The position numbers were made by a program, and so were the translations under genes. DNA of 64,000 nucleotides from JAVBKX01 sp031553835 (GTDB taxonomy: Bacteria > Bacteroidota > Bacteroidia > Bacteroidales > Azobacteroidaceae): positions 1 to 64,000 of the forward strand of contig JAVBKX010000031.1 in NCBI GenBank assembly GCA_031553835.1, read 5' to 3'. The notes beneath the pieces are model-generated. The model did not search any database. It was not told where the DNA came from and was given only the letters and a program-made list of their open reading frames with translations. Positions within the stretch are counted from its first letter, which is position 1; the number at the start of each line of letters is the position of its first letter. Positions 44,298 to 52,456 of this stretch are shown here, piece after piece.

Positions 44298-46751
44298 ATG
44301 AGATATTACATTCACCAAATCGCAGACATTCTATCTGCGCAATCCAAAATATTTTACAATTCTGAAATTAAAAATCTGCTGATCGACAGCCGGTCGCTTT
44401 CGGAAGCTGCAGGAACATTGTTTTTCGCCTTACATACGCAGCATAATGACGGACACAAATATGTGAAAGACGTTTATGACCGTGGCGTGCGGAATTTTGT
44501 TATTCAACCGGGATATGGAGAATTGGAAATGCTTCCGGATGCCAATGTGTTGGTAGTCCCCGACTCATTAAAGGCATTGCAACAATTAGCCACTTATCAT
44601 CGCAACCGGTTTAACATTCCTATTATCGGCATCACAGGAAGTAATGGCAAAACAGTTGTCAAAGAATGGTTGTACCAATTACTGCACCAGTATTTTAATA
44701 TCACCCGTTCCCCCCGGAGTTATAATTCACAAATCGGAGTACCATTATCTATCTGGCAATTAAACGAAGTTTCCAAATTGGGGATTTTTGAGGCCGGAAT
44801 TTCCCTTCCCGGAGAAATGGAGCGATTAGAACCAATGATCCGGCCTACTATCGGCATCCTGACCAACATTGGCGAAGCGCATCAGGAAAATTTTAATTCG
44901 TTGCAACAAAAATGTTTGGAAAAACTACAACTATTTCACCATTCGGAATTATTAATTGCTGAAGCTGAAAACTATACATTACAGGATTGTTTGAAAAATT
45001 TCAATTTTTCAGGAAAACTATTTTTATGGTCAAAACAAAATAGACAGGCAAAATTATTCATTTCAAATATTAAAAAAAACGCCGATAATACATTTTTAGA
45101 ATATATTTTTGAAGAAAAAACAGAATCCATTACCATTCCATTTATAGATGATGCTTCAGTTGAAAACGCGATCCATTGCCTGGCCATTTTGCTCGCCCTG
45201 AATATTCCGGAAAAACGATTTGAAGAACTGGAACCGGTGGCAATGCGCCTGGAAGTCAAAAAAGGGATCAATAATTGCACATTGATTAATGATTCTTATA
45301 ATTCGGACATCAACTCATTGGATATTGCTTTGGATTTTATGATGCGCCGTTCGTTGGATAAAAAGAATAAAACGGTATTAATTCTTTCCGATGTTCAACA
45401 ATCAGGAGTCGCTCCCGATGTATTTTACAAAAATGTCGCCCGGCTAATTGAAAAAAAGCGGGTCACGCGTCTGATCGGTATCGGAAAAGATATTTCCGCC
45501 AATGCCGACCAATTCTCTATCGAAAAAGAATTTTACACATCTACAAAAGATTTTCTATATTCTGATCGCATCCGGTCGATTCGTGATTCAATCGTGCTCA
45601 TTAAAGGTTCCCGTTTATTTCGTTTCGAAAAAATCTCGGAACAATTGGAAGAACGCGCTCACGAAACGATATTGGAAGTCAATCTGGATGCTATTATACA
45701 CAATTACAAATATTTTAATTCCAAGCTAAAATCTTCTACTAAAATAGATTGCATGGTCAAAGCATTTGGATACGGCGTCGGCTCGTATGAACTGGCTAAA
45801 ACGCTGCAAGACCAGGCCGGCGATTATTTATCAGTGGCATTGGCCGATGAAGGCGCTGAATTACGTCGCGAAGGAATTACCATGCCTATTATGGTGATGA
45901 ATCCCGAAATGACATCTTTCAATACTTTATTTGAATACAATTTGGAACCGGAAATTTACAGTTTCAAAATACTGGATGCCATGATTCGTGAATCCGAAAG
46001 AAGAGGCATTACCGAATTTCCTGTCCACATCAAATTTGATACCGGCATGCACCGCTTGGGTTTTGATGCTGAAGATATGGATGAACTTATTTCGCGCCTG
46101 TACAAGCAAAAAGGATTGAAAGTCCGCTCTGTTTTTTCCCACTTGGCAGGAAGTGATTCGGATCAATTAGATTATTATACAGAATTGCAGGCAGAACGTT
46201 TTCAAAAAATTACGGATGAGTTTCGAGAAAAATTAGGATATAATTTCATGAAGCATATTCTAAATTCCGCCGGTATTGAACGTTTTCCGCAATATCAATT
46301 CGATATGGTACGATTGGGAATTGGCTTGTATGGCATTTCAGGCGTAGCGCCGCAAGCGTTACAACCGGTCGCTTCGCTGAAAACTACCATCCTGCAAATT
46401 AAAAAACTGAAAAAAGGAGAAACGGTTGGTTACAACCGAAATGGTGTATTAGATCGCGATTCACACATTGCCTGTCTTCCGCTCGGTTATGCCGACGGAT
46501 TAGACCGCCGTTTGGGTAACCGCTTCGGTCACGTTTATATCAATGGAACTCTTTGTCCGATCATTGGAAATGTTTGCATGGATCTCTGTATGGTGGATGT
46601 AACTGATATTGATGCCAAAGAAGGTGATACAGCTATTATTTTCGGAAAAGAAATTCCGGTGGAGGATATTGCCAAACAATTGAATACTATTCCGTATGAG
46701 ATATTAACCTCGATACCGGCCCGGGTGAAACGGGTTTATTTCAGGGAATAA
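44298..46751 (+). CDS. murF-alr: Bifunctional MurF ligase / alanine racemase
   Basis: 817 residues fusing two peptidoglycan enzymes. The MurF part (about 1-445) has the ATP motif Gly-Ile-Thr-Gly-Ser-Asn-Gly-Lys-Thr (111-119) and adds D-Ala-D-Ala to UDP-MurNAc-tripeptide. The Alr part (about 455-817) has Met-Val-Lys-Ala-Phe-Gly-Tyr-Gly (PLP lysine K488) and the second catalytic Tyr in Val-Gly-Tyr-Asn-Arg-Asn-Gly (Y712). In Bacteroidetes this fusion is widespread; channelling of D-Ala is a reasonable inference. MurF lacks no visible key residue. Its end overlaps the convergent GT2 gene by 11 bp. Confidence 0.95.
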   Translation: MRYYIHQIADILSAQSKIFYNSEIKNLLIDSRSLSEAAGTLFFALHTQHNDGHKYVKDVYDRGVRNFVIQPGYGELEMLPDANVLVVPDSLKALQQLATYHRNRFNIPIIGITGSNGKTVVKEWLYQLLHQYFNITRSPRSYNSQIGVPLSIWQLNEVSKLGIFEAGISLPGEMERLEPMIRPTIGILTNIGEAHQENFNSLQQKCLEKLQLFHHSELLIAEAENYTLQDCLKNFNFSGKLFLWSKQNRQAKLFISNIKKNADNTFLEYIFEEKTESITIPFIDDASVENAIHCLAILLALNIPEKRFEELEPVAMRLEVKKGINNCTLINDSYNSDINSLDIALDFMMRRSLDKKNKTVLILSDVQQSGVAPDVFYKNVARLIEKKRVTRLIGIGKDISANADQFSIEKEFYTSTKDFLYSDRIRSIRDSIVLIKGSRLFRFEKISEQLEERAHETILEVNLDAIIHNYKYFNSKLKSSTKIDCMVKAFGYGVGSYELAKTLQDQAGDYLSVALADEGAELRREGITMPIMVMNPEMTSFNTLFEYNLEPEIYSFKILDAMIRESERRGITEFPVHIKFDTGMHRLGFDAEDMDELISRLYKQKGLKVRSVFSHLAGSDSDQLDYYTELQAERFQKITDEFREKLGYNFMKHILNSAGIERFPQYQFDMVRLGIGLYGISGVAPQALQPVASLKTTILQIKKLKKGETVGYNRNGVLDRDSHIACLPLGYADGLDRRLGNRFGHVYINGTLCPIIGNVCMDLCMVDVTDIDAKEGDTAIIFGKEIPVEDIAKQLNTIPYEILTSIPARVKRVYFRE

Positions 46752-47445
46752 TCCGATATTTGCAGAGCGTCCAAATAGCTATTACTCCATCTTTCCAATT
46801 GATTTTTTTCCCTTCTTCAATAGAACGGGGATAATATTTGATGGGTAATTCCTTAATTTTAATGCCGCGTTTGGCTACTTTGGCAGTGACTTCCGGACAA
46901 AATTCGAATCCTTTTCCTTTTAAAGGAATGGATTTCAGGAAACGGGATTCAAACATTTTATAGCAGGTCGGCTCGTCCGTTATCTTTTGTCTGTACAACA
47001 AATTAGTAACCCTGGAAACCAGCCGTCCTCCCAAATAAAAACGAGTATAAGAATGCTTATTTTCCGCATTCATAAAACGCGAACCATACACCACTTTATC
47101 TCCTGATGCCAACAAATAATCAAGCAGTGGATTATAATCTTCCGGATCGTATTCCAAATCAGCATCCTGTATTATGACATAATCCCCTGTAACAAGCGAT
47201 ATTCCGGCATGAATTGCAGCTCCTTTCCCTTGATTTTCAAGTTGTTTTAAATACGACACCGACAAATCCGGATGATTAGCGCAAAATAATTTCACTTGCG
47301 TTTCGGTTGCATCCGTAGAACAATCGTTGACCACAATCACTTCTTTTGCCACATTATTATTTAAAACGACCTGCTTTACCTTTTCAAGTAAAAGATAAAT
47401 CGTTTTTTCCTCATTGTATGCAGGAATAATAATGGAAAGCTTCAT
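46741..47445 (-). CDS. GT2 glycosyltransferase, dolichyl-phosphate mannosyltransferase-like
   Basis: 234 residues from the ATG at 47445, which starts Met-Lys-Leu-Ser-Ile-Ile-Ile-Pro-Ala-Tyr-Asn-Glu-Glu, the GT2 N-terminus. The Asp-Ala-Asp motif (94-96) binds the metal and nucleotide sugar. It has no C-terminal membrane helices, so it resembles DPM1-type enzymes, which load mannose or glucose on polyprenyl phosphate. The frame extends upstream for 25 residues, but these come from an AATTGAG repeat. A role in supplying sugar to a GT-C enzyme next door is inference. Confidence 0.88.
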   Translation of the reverse strand: MKLSIIIPAYNEEKTIYLLLEKVKQVVLNNNVAKEVIVVNDCSTDATETQVKLFCANHPDLSVSYLKQLENQGKGAAIHAGISLVTGDYVIIQDADLEYDPEDYNPLLDYLLASGDKVVYGSRFMNAENKHSYTRFYLGGRLVSRVTNLLYRQKITDEPTCYKMFESRFLKSIPLKGKGFEFCPEVTAKVAKRGIKIKELPIKYYPRSIEEGKKINWKDGVIAIWTLCKYRIIP

Positions 47446-47448
47446 AAG

Positions 47449-47536
47449 AATTGAGAATTGAGAATTGAGAATTGAGAGTTGAGAATGGAGAATGAACAAT
47501 GGATATTGCGCCATTCTCAACTCTCAATTCTCAACT
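47449..47536. repeat. Heptamer-arm inverted repeat between GT2 and the 182-aa gene
   Basis: Left arm: AATTGAG four times (47449-47476), AGTTGAG, AATGGAG, AATGAAC (47477-47497). Right arm: CGCCATT, CTCAACT, CTCAATT, CTCAACT (47509-47536), the complement of AATGGCG and AGTTGAG/AATTGAG in reverse. It lies four bases from the GT2 start codon on one side and 27 bp before the -33 element of the next gene on the other. Confidence 0.9.
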
Positions 47537-47562
47537 TGTTTGCCCTCCAAAGATATGTTTTT

Positions 47563-47593
47563 TTTGTGAGATAATCATTATGTACTATCTTTG
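47563..47593 (+). promoter_or_regulatory. Promoter of the 47624 gene
   Basis: TTTG (47563-47566), a 19-bp spacer and TATCTTTG (47586-47593), a full match to the Bacteroidetes consensus, 31 bp before the ATG. Confidence 0.8.
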
Positions 47594-47623
47594 CGGTATT
47601 CTCCATAATGCTTAACACAATCT

Positions 47624-48172
47624 ATGGCACACAAAAACAGCAAACGAAATACAATTCTGGATTCATCGGAAAAATCTTTACACTCCTGGTTCAAACAGGT
47701 TTTCGGGTTTCGAAGTATTCTGATGTTGTCAGCCGGATTAATTATTCTTACAACTACCATAAAAAACAACGCCGGGTATAATTGGGCATGGAACAATCTT
47801 TTAACCGGGAATTGGAAAATAATCAGGGCCAATCGTTCGGCCACCATCGCTGATCGCTATGCGATGAAAATGGGTTTTACAGCTCAGTTTCTCGAACATA
47901 TCAAGCAGAATACTCCTGAAAATGCCGTTATTTTATTTCCGGCAAAAGCTCAATTGCAGGAAAAGAACCAATATAATATAGATCCGAATATTGCCGGCAG
48001 AAATTGGGTGTTGCATTATCTTTATCCCCGCCAGGTGATTTATGCTGATGAAGACTATACTCCGCTGCTTCAACGAGTAAATTATATTGCGATCGTCAAT
48101 GGGTATGGATACGAATTTTTGAATGTTGAACCGGAGAAACGTCCTCCATTTGCCCTGTTTCCTAAACAGTGA
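47624..48172 (+). CDS. Hypothetical membrane-anchored protein, possible GT-C periplasmic domain
   Basis: 182 residues. One transmembrane segment (about 29-46) then a periplasmic domain. Not a family I can name. The pattern Asn-Thr-Pro-Glu-Asn-Ala-Val-Ile-Leu-Phe-Pro and Trp-Val-Leu-His-Tyr-Leu-Tyr-Pro-Arg recalls the C-terminal soluble part seen in some GT-C (family 39-like) glycosyltransferases. It is 17 bp before a large polytopic membrane protein, so the two may be parts of one activity. This is inference. Confidence 0.6.
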   Translation: MAHKNSKRNTILDSSEKSLHSWFKQVFGFRSILMLSAGLIILTTTIKNNAGYNWAWNNLLTGNWKIIRANRSATIADRYAMKMGFTAQFLEHIKQNTPENAVILFPAKAQLQEKNQYNIDPNIAGRNWVLHYLYPRQVIYADEDYTPLLQRVNYIAIVNGYGYEFLNVEPEKRPPFALFPKQ

Positions 48173-48189
48173 CAAGGAACTAAAATAAT

Positions 48190-49569
48190 ATGCTAACAAT
48201 CGGAATCATACTTTCTTGTTTATTAGGCGCTACTACTCTGCTCAGTATTTCGCAACGCCTGAAATGGATTGAATTATTGGGACTTATGTTTCCTGTAGGC
48301 ATAGGAATCCAAACATTTTTAATGGTATTGATCGATTGGATCAATATTCCCATTACAGTCTCTTCGATCACTATTGCTACTTTACTTTGGATAGCCGGAG
48401 TTGGTTTCGTATTATTTCGTAAAAAAGAAAGCGTTGCCGGATGGTGGGAAGGCGTTGGCAAGTTTACTTTTCCTCAATTCAATTGGTGCTGGCTGTTGTT
48501 TATTGGCGCCATTGTTGCACTGGAAGTAATGAATTTTGCCAAGACAATCTATTTTCCGACAACCGATCGAGATAGTGTAGTCGGATTCGATTTATTTGGA
48601 ATGGCGATCGCTGCTGAACATACATTCAAAGGATTAAGCCTTTTTTCAGGCATTAGTTACGACGATGCCCGCGGGCCTGGATCATACATTACTTATACTC
48701 CATTAGTGCATTTCTCGTACGGTTATGTTTATTTGTGGGGAGCCAAATTATCTAAAATCGTCAATGCCCTGTTTTATTTATCGTTCATCCTGGCATTTTA
48801 TGGAATTACCAGCCGTTTTGCGACTCATACATTAACAGCTATAGTTACTTTTTTTACATTTCTCACACCTGAATTTTTAGCTTTCTCGAGTTTGTCCGGA
48901 ACAAATGTATTACATGCTTACTTTGCATCGTTAGGCGTCCTGTTCTTTTTGGCATTTTACTATAAACAGGAAAATTCATTGCTTTGGGTTTCTTCTTTAT
49001 TGATGTTTTTTAATTTTTGGACAAGAAATGAAGGAATTGTGTTTATAGCTCCGATATTCATCATTTTACTTTGGAATGCATTTTTCAAAACAAAAAACTA
49101 TAAACACGCCTTCGGATTTTTCGGTATCGGCATCGCTTCATTTATTATCTGGAATATTTTCTTAAAAGCCAGTGATATGAGCGGCACTCAGGTGTTTATA
49201 TTCAAACCGTTTTGGGATGCGGAAAAAGCCTCCACCATTGGCAACGAATTTTGGGCATTGCTCGCCAACCCCACTTATTACGGGATTACTTTTTCTTTGT
49301 TTGCCATTGTTCTTACTTCAAACGCTTGGTATATCATTAAAAAACAGGATATGGCAGTCACGCTCAGCATTATTGTATTGGCATTGGTATTTTACATGCT
49401 GACACTCTACCAAATTAATTATATTTGGGATTCAATGCTGAATGTATTGCAGTATTCGGGCAAACGCTTCCTGTTCTGCTTCATTCCACTCTTTTGGTTT
49501 TACATTGCGGCAAATAAAAATATGAAGTGGTTGTTTGAGAAAATAGATCGGTTTGTGTTTAGAGCATGA
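48190..49569 (+). CDS. Polytopic membrane protein, GT-C-like
   Basis: 459 residues with about 11 transmembrane segments. A large polar loop after the third helix contains Thr-Asp-Arg-Asp-Ser-Val-Val-Gly-Phe-Asp, acidic residues in the position where GT-C glycosyltransferases have their catalytic Asp. The fold looks GT-C-like but I cannot assign a family. Context: a polyprenyl-phosphate sugar synthase-like GT2 and the soluble 182-residue protein are adjacent, so a lipid-linked sugar transfer to protein or glycan is possible. Confidence 0.6.
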   Translation: MLTIGIILSCLLGATTLLSISQRLKWIELLGLMFPVGIGIQTFLMVLIDWINIPITVSSITIATLLWIAGVGFVLFRKKESVAGWWEGVGKFTFPQFNWCWLLFIGAIVALEVMNFAKTIYFPTTDRDSVVGFDLFGMAIAAEHTFKGLSLFSGISYDDARGPGSYITYTPLVHFSYGYVYLWGAKLSKIVNALFYLSFILAFYGITSRFATHTLTAIVTFFTFLTPEFLAFSSLSGTNVLHAYFASLGVLFFLAFYYKQENSLLWVSSLLMFFNFWTRNEGIVFIAPIFIILLWNAFFKTKNYKHAFGFFGIGIASFIIWNIFLKASDMSGTQVFIFKPFWDAEKASTIGNEFWALLANPTYYGITFSLFAIVLTSNAWYIIKKQDMAVTLSIIVLALVFYMLTLYQINYIWDSMLNVLQYSGKRFLFCFIPLFWFYIAANKNMKWLFEKIDRFVFRA

Positions 49570-49579
49570 TTTCTTTTTC

Positions 49580-49607
49580 AACGCAAAGACACGGATGCAC
49601 AAGGCTT
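49580..49607. repeat. Degenerate ACGCAAAG-type tandem units
   Basis: Sequence ACGCAAAG, ACACGGATG, CACAAGG in tandem in the spacer before the methyltransferase gene. Weak; it recalls the other short-unit intergenic repeats but has no inverted arm. Confidence 0.3.
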
Positions 49608-49638
49608 ATTTATCGCGTATTTTATCTAAATTTATTGC

Positions 49639-50631
49639 ATGAAAAAGGGAACAATCAAAAAAGCAATGCCAGATACTATGGCTTGTATCCGGAAGATTGA
49701 TTTTTCAACAATGGACATCAGTGAATATAATTTAGCTTATATCAACCGGCTGTTGCCACACCTTGATTATTATTTCAAAATATATGAAAATGCGATCCGG
49801 TATTTTTTTGAGAAAGAGAATCCTGCCGGATATGTTGTTGATTTCGGAGGAGGACACGGATTTTTAAGCCTTCTTTTGAAACAATTGGGACAACAAGTGA
49901 TTTATTGTGATCTGAATCCTCTATCTGTGCAGACAATCACGCTGATGAAAGAAAAACTTGGTTTCGGGCCGGATTTTATTGTAGAAGGTTCCTCTGCCGA
50001 ACTACTTCTTTTCTGCAGGGAAAATAAGCTTTTGCCAGAGTATTTGGTTTCTACGGATTTGATAGAACATGTATATGATTTGGATACTTTTTTTGCAGAC
50101 CTTTATAAATTGAATCCTTCTTTAAAAATGGTTTTTACAACCGGATCCAATCCTTCCAATTTATATAAAGCGGCTCAATTGAGGAAACACATGATCCGGG
50201 ACGAAAAAATGACGTATTTACCTGCCAGAAAAGAGTTCATTATACAAAATTATCCTGATATTTCTCTGTTGGAAGCAGAAAAACTGGCTACAAAAACCAG
50301 AGGACTTACATTTGCCGATATCAGAAACTACATAGAGGAATATTTACAAACAGGAAATTTACCAGAAAGGAACATTGATTCCTACAATACTTGCGATCCC
50401 TCTTCGGGCAACTGGACGGAAAGAATTTTATCGCTAAAAGAATACCGGAAAATCTTAGACAAAAATCATTTTCAGGTGTGTTTCAAAAATGGTTTTTATA
50501 ATGATATCCGACAAAAAACGGTGGCTTCGATAGTTACTAAGGTTGTAAATCTGTATATCCGGTATTCCGGAATATTCGGTCGAATGCTGGCGCCTTATAT
50601 CCTATTGAAAATACAACACAAAAAAGAGTAG
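49639..50631 (+). CDS. Class I SAM-dependent methyltransferase
   Basis: 330 residues. Motif I is Val-Val-Asp-Phe-Gly-Gly-Gly-His-Gly-Phe (66-75) with Tyr-Cys-Asp-Leu-Asn about 20 residues later for SAM binding, and Ser-Thr-Asp-Leu-Ile-Glu-His-Val further on. The Asp-Leu-Ile-Glu-His motif recalls small-molecule and lipid or sugar methylases. The C-terminal helix region is basic. Substrate unknown. The neighbouring sugar-transfer genes suggest surface glycan modification, which is inference. Confidence 0.82.
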   Translation: MKKGTIKKAMPDTMACIRKIDFSTMDISEYNLAYINRLLPHLDYYFKIYENAIRYFFEKENPAGYVVDFGGGHGFLSLLLKQLGQQVIYCDLNPLSVQTITLMKEKLGFGPDFIVEGSSAELLLFCRENKLLPEYLVSTDLIEHVYDLDTFFADLYKLNPSLKMVFTTGSNPSNLYKAAQLRKHMIRDEKMTYLPARKEFIIQNYPDISLLEAEKLATKTRGLTFADIRNYIEEYLQTGNLPERNIDSYNTCDPSSGNWTERILSLKEYRKILDKNHFQVCFKNGFYNDIRQKTVASIVTKVVNLYIRYSGIFGRMLAPYILLKIQHKKE

Positions 50632-50668
50632 AGGATATTTGATTTTGTTCAAACCCTCCCCTGTTCGG

Positions 50669-50686
50669 CCGAATCTCCAGATTCGG
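50669..50686. terminator. Short perfect hairpin after the methyltransferase
   Basis: CCGAATCT (50669-50676), two-base loop, AGATTCGG (50679-50686), 38 bp after the stop codon. The stem is strong, but no clear T run follows; it may be a terminator or a small palindromic element. The rest of 50632-50836 shows nothing else. Confidence 0.45.
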
Positions 50687-50836
50687 TCGGATAAGGTAGC
50701 AGTTTTCAACTACATGATAAACTATGTAAGAAAAAGATGAACATAAGATATAATTGTAAATTGTAGAATACAGATGTGACCGAATTACAAATCAGTACAA
50801 ACGAGGGAATCGTGAAAATCTTATGGGATTGACTTT

Positions 50837-51199
50837 TCAAACCGCAAGCATAGCAGACGGAGGTATGTTTAATACCCGGCATATTAATCCTGCATTTTTC
50901 AACGTAGGCTCCGAACGTCCGGAAATATAATCATTAATACGAGACGGGCTTACACCGATTTCGTGTGCAAGTTGTTTTTGTGTCATTCCTTTTTCTTCCA
51001 AAGAGAACCCTATCAATTCGGCTACTGTCGGCTTTCCGATAGGGAAATGCGTCTTTTCGTATTCGATTACGATGTCAGACATGACAGAAAGCTCAACCGC
51101 ATTTTTATCGTTTGCAGGGGTATCATCTACAACAAGAGGTAAAAGTTCCTCTATTCTGGCCAAAGCAAATTCATATTGATTTTTTGTAATTTTGTCCAT
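50837..51199 (-). CDS. higA: HigA-type antitoxin with XRE helix-turn-helix
   Basis: 120 residues. N-terminal part of about 60 acidic residues (toxin-binding) and a C-terminal helix-turn-helix with Leu-Ala-His-Glu-Ile-Gly-Val-Ser-Pro-Ser-Arg-Ile-Asn-Asp-Tyr-Ile. Family members block the HigB RNase and repress the operon. The toxin gene comes first and overlaps it by 29 bp, the order typical of higBA. Confidence 0.85.
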   Translation of the reverse strand: MDKITKNQYEFALARIEELLPLVVDDTPANDKNAVELSVMSDIVIEYEKTHFPIGKPTVAELIGFSLEEKGMTQKQLAHEIGVSPSRINDYISGRSEPTLKNAGLICRVLNIPPSAMLAV

Positions 51200-51509
51200 A
51201 GTTCATAATGTATATCGTTGAACAATCTATTTCGTCATATTCTTTGTGGGTGCCTACAAAGCGAATATAAATATATCCTATTGTAAATTTAACAACAACC
51301 ACAAGCCGGTAATTATTTCCCCTGATATTGAAGACATAATGTTGGTTACCGACATAATCCACACTTGAAAAATCGACCTTAATATCAGACAGGTTTTTCC
51401 ATTCGGCTTTCTCTGCGACATCATACCAGCGTTCTAATGAAACTTTCGAGTCTTCGCATCCTCTCGTTTCGTAGAACTCTTTTATTTTCCTGTGTGATAC
51501 TATTTTCAT
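51171..51509 (-). CDS. higB: HigB-type toxin
   Basis: 112 residues from the ATG at 51509. RelE-superfamily mRNA interferase: Asn-Ile-Arg-Gly-Asn-Asn-Tyr-Arg-Leu-Val-Val-Val-Val-Lys-Phe near the middle and Ile-Arg-Phe-Val-Gly-Thr-His-Lys-Glu-Tyr-Asp are the HigB motifs; the Tyr-Asp-X-Ile tail fits the family. It cuts ribosome-associated mRNA when free. A start 11 codons upstream is possible but the Met-Lys-Ile-Val start agrees with the family. The two-gene module is intact. Confidence 0.85.
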   Translation of the reverse strand: MKIVSHRKIKEFYETRGCEDSKVSLERWYDVAEKAEWKNLSDIKVDFSSVDYVGNQHYVFNIRGNNYRLVVVVKFTIGYIYIRFVGTHKEYDEIDCSTIYIMNYGQNYKKSI

Positions 51510-51649
51510 TTCACAAAGATAACGAAAAATTCTATATCTCAAAATTATCTTACTAAAAAATCTTACAATACAGAATCGTTAACGATTTTCTCTATTAATG
51601 AAATGTGGGATCTCCATCAACAACGTTTTGACTATACCTATGCCAGAAA

Positions 51650-52456
51650 TCAAACCCTCCTCACCGAATGTAATTGATGTGTATGCTTTTGGCATTCTTC
51701 TGAATAAATTCCTTCAGCATCCAATTTATCGATTTTCACTCTTCCGGAAGCATGAATAATCCGCTGCTTATCCAATAAAATCCCTACATGAATAATATTG
51801 CCTTCTGCATTTTTGAAAAACGCCAAATCGCCAGGCTGTGCGTCATTCAACTGCACCAACTTCCCGGCTTTGGCCTGGTCTTTTGAATCGCGCGGCAATT
51901 TAATACCATGTAACCCACATACGATTTGTGTAAATCCGGAACAGTCCATACCCATCACCGTTTTCCCTCCCCACATATACGGAGAATGAATGAATGACAT
52001 GGCCGTTTGCAACAAACCATCTTTCACGATTTCTTCTTCCGAAATAATAAAATCCCGGTGTACCTGAAATTTCCGGTTATGCATTCCGAAGCGACCAATA
52101 CTATCGCAATTAGGCAAACGGCTTCCTCCGGGAATACGGATCACACATTTCTCTACCAAATCAAATGCTTCGGCTAAGGGAACTGTCACATAATAGGTTT
52201 GTTGTTTACCCAAAGCGACATACTCTTCTTTCGTTATTTCCGTAATGGTTTTTTCATCAATCCATCCGGAATAATTATCCACTTCATTTTTAATTTTACA
52301 GAAGTGATTTTTATGTTCTCCGCACAAAAAACGTTCGCCCAGTAATATTTGACTTACCATTTCGCTGCGGTCGTCAGCTTCTGCACGCAATGGAATCACG
52401 CTATTTAAACTGATTCCATAAGTTACCTTGCTATTTAAATCTTTTTTCGAGTTCAT
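51650..52456 (-). CDS. NlpC/P60 (C40) peptidase with N-terminal SH3 domains
   Basis: 268 residues without a signal peptide in view. Two SH3-like domains (about 12-70 and 85-140) are followed by the NlpC/P60 domain with catalytic Cys172 (Met-Asp-Cys-Ser-Gly-Phe), His223 (Ile-Ile-His-Val-Gly) and His235. Such enzymes cut gamma-D-Glu-diaminopimelate bonds and, when cytoplasmic, recycle imported muropeptides. It starts 26 bp inside the 3' end of mutL. Confidence 0.9.
   Translation of the reverse strand: MNSKKDLNSKVTYGISLNSVIPLRAEADDRSEMVSQILLGERFLCGEHKNHFCKIKNEVDNYSGWIDEKTITEITKEEYVALGKQQTYYVTVPLAEAFDLVEKCVIRIPGGSRLPNCDSIGRFGMHNRKFQVHRDFIISEEEIVKDGLLQTAMSFIHSPYMWGGKTVMGMDCSGFTQIVCGLHGIKLPRDSKDQAKAGKLVQLNDAQPGDLAFFKNAEGNIIHVGILLDKQRIIHASGRVKIDKLDAEGIYSEECQKHTHQLHSVRRV

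Noticed and set aside
47446..47520. 25-residue N-terminal extension of the GT2 protein
   Set aside because: Encoded by AATTGAG repeat units; the GT2 fold starts at Met-Lys-Leu-Ser-Ile-Ile.
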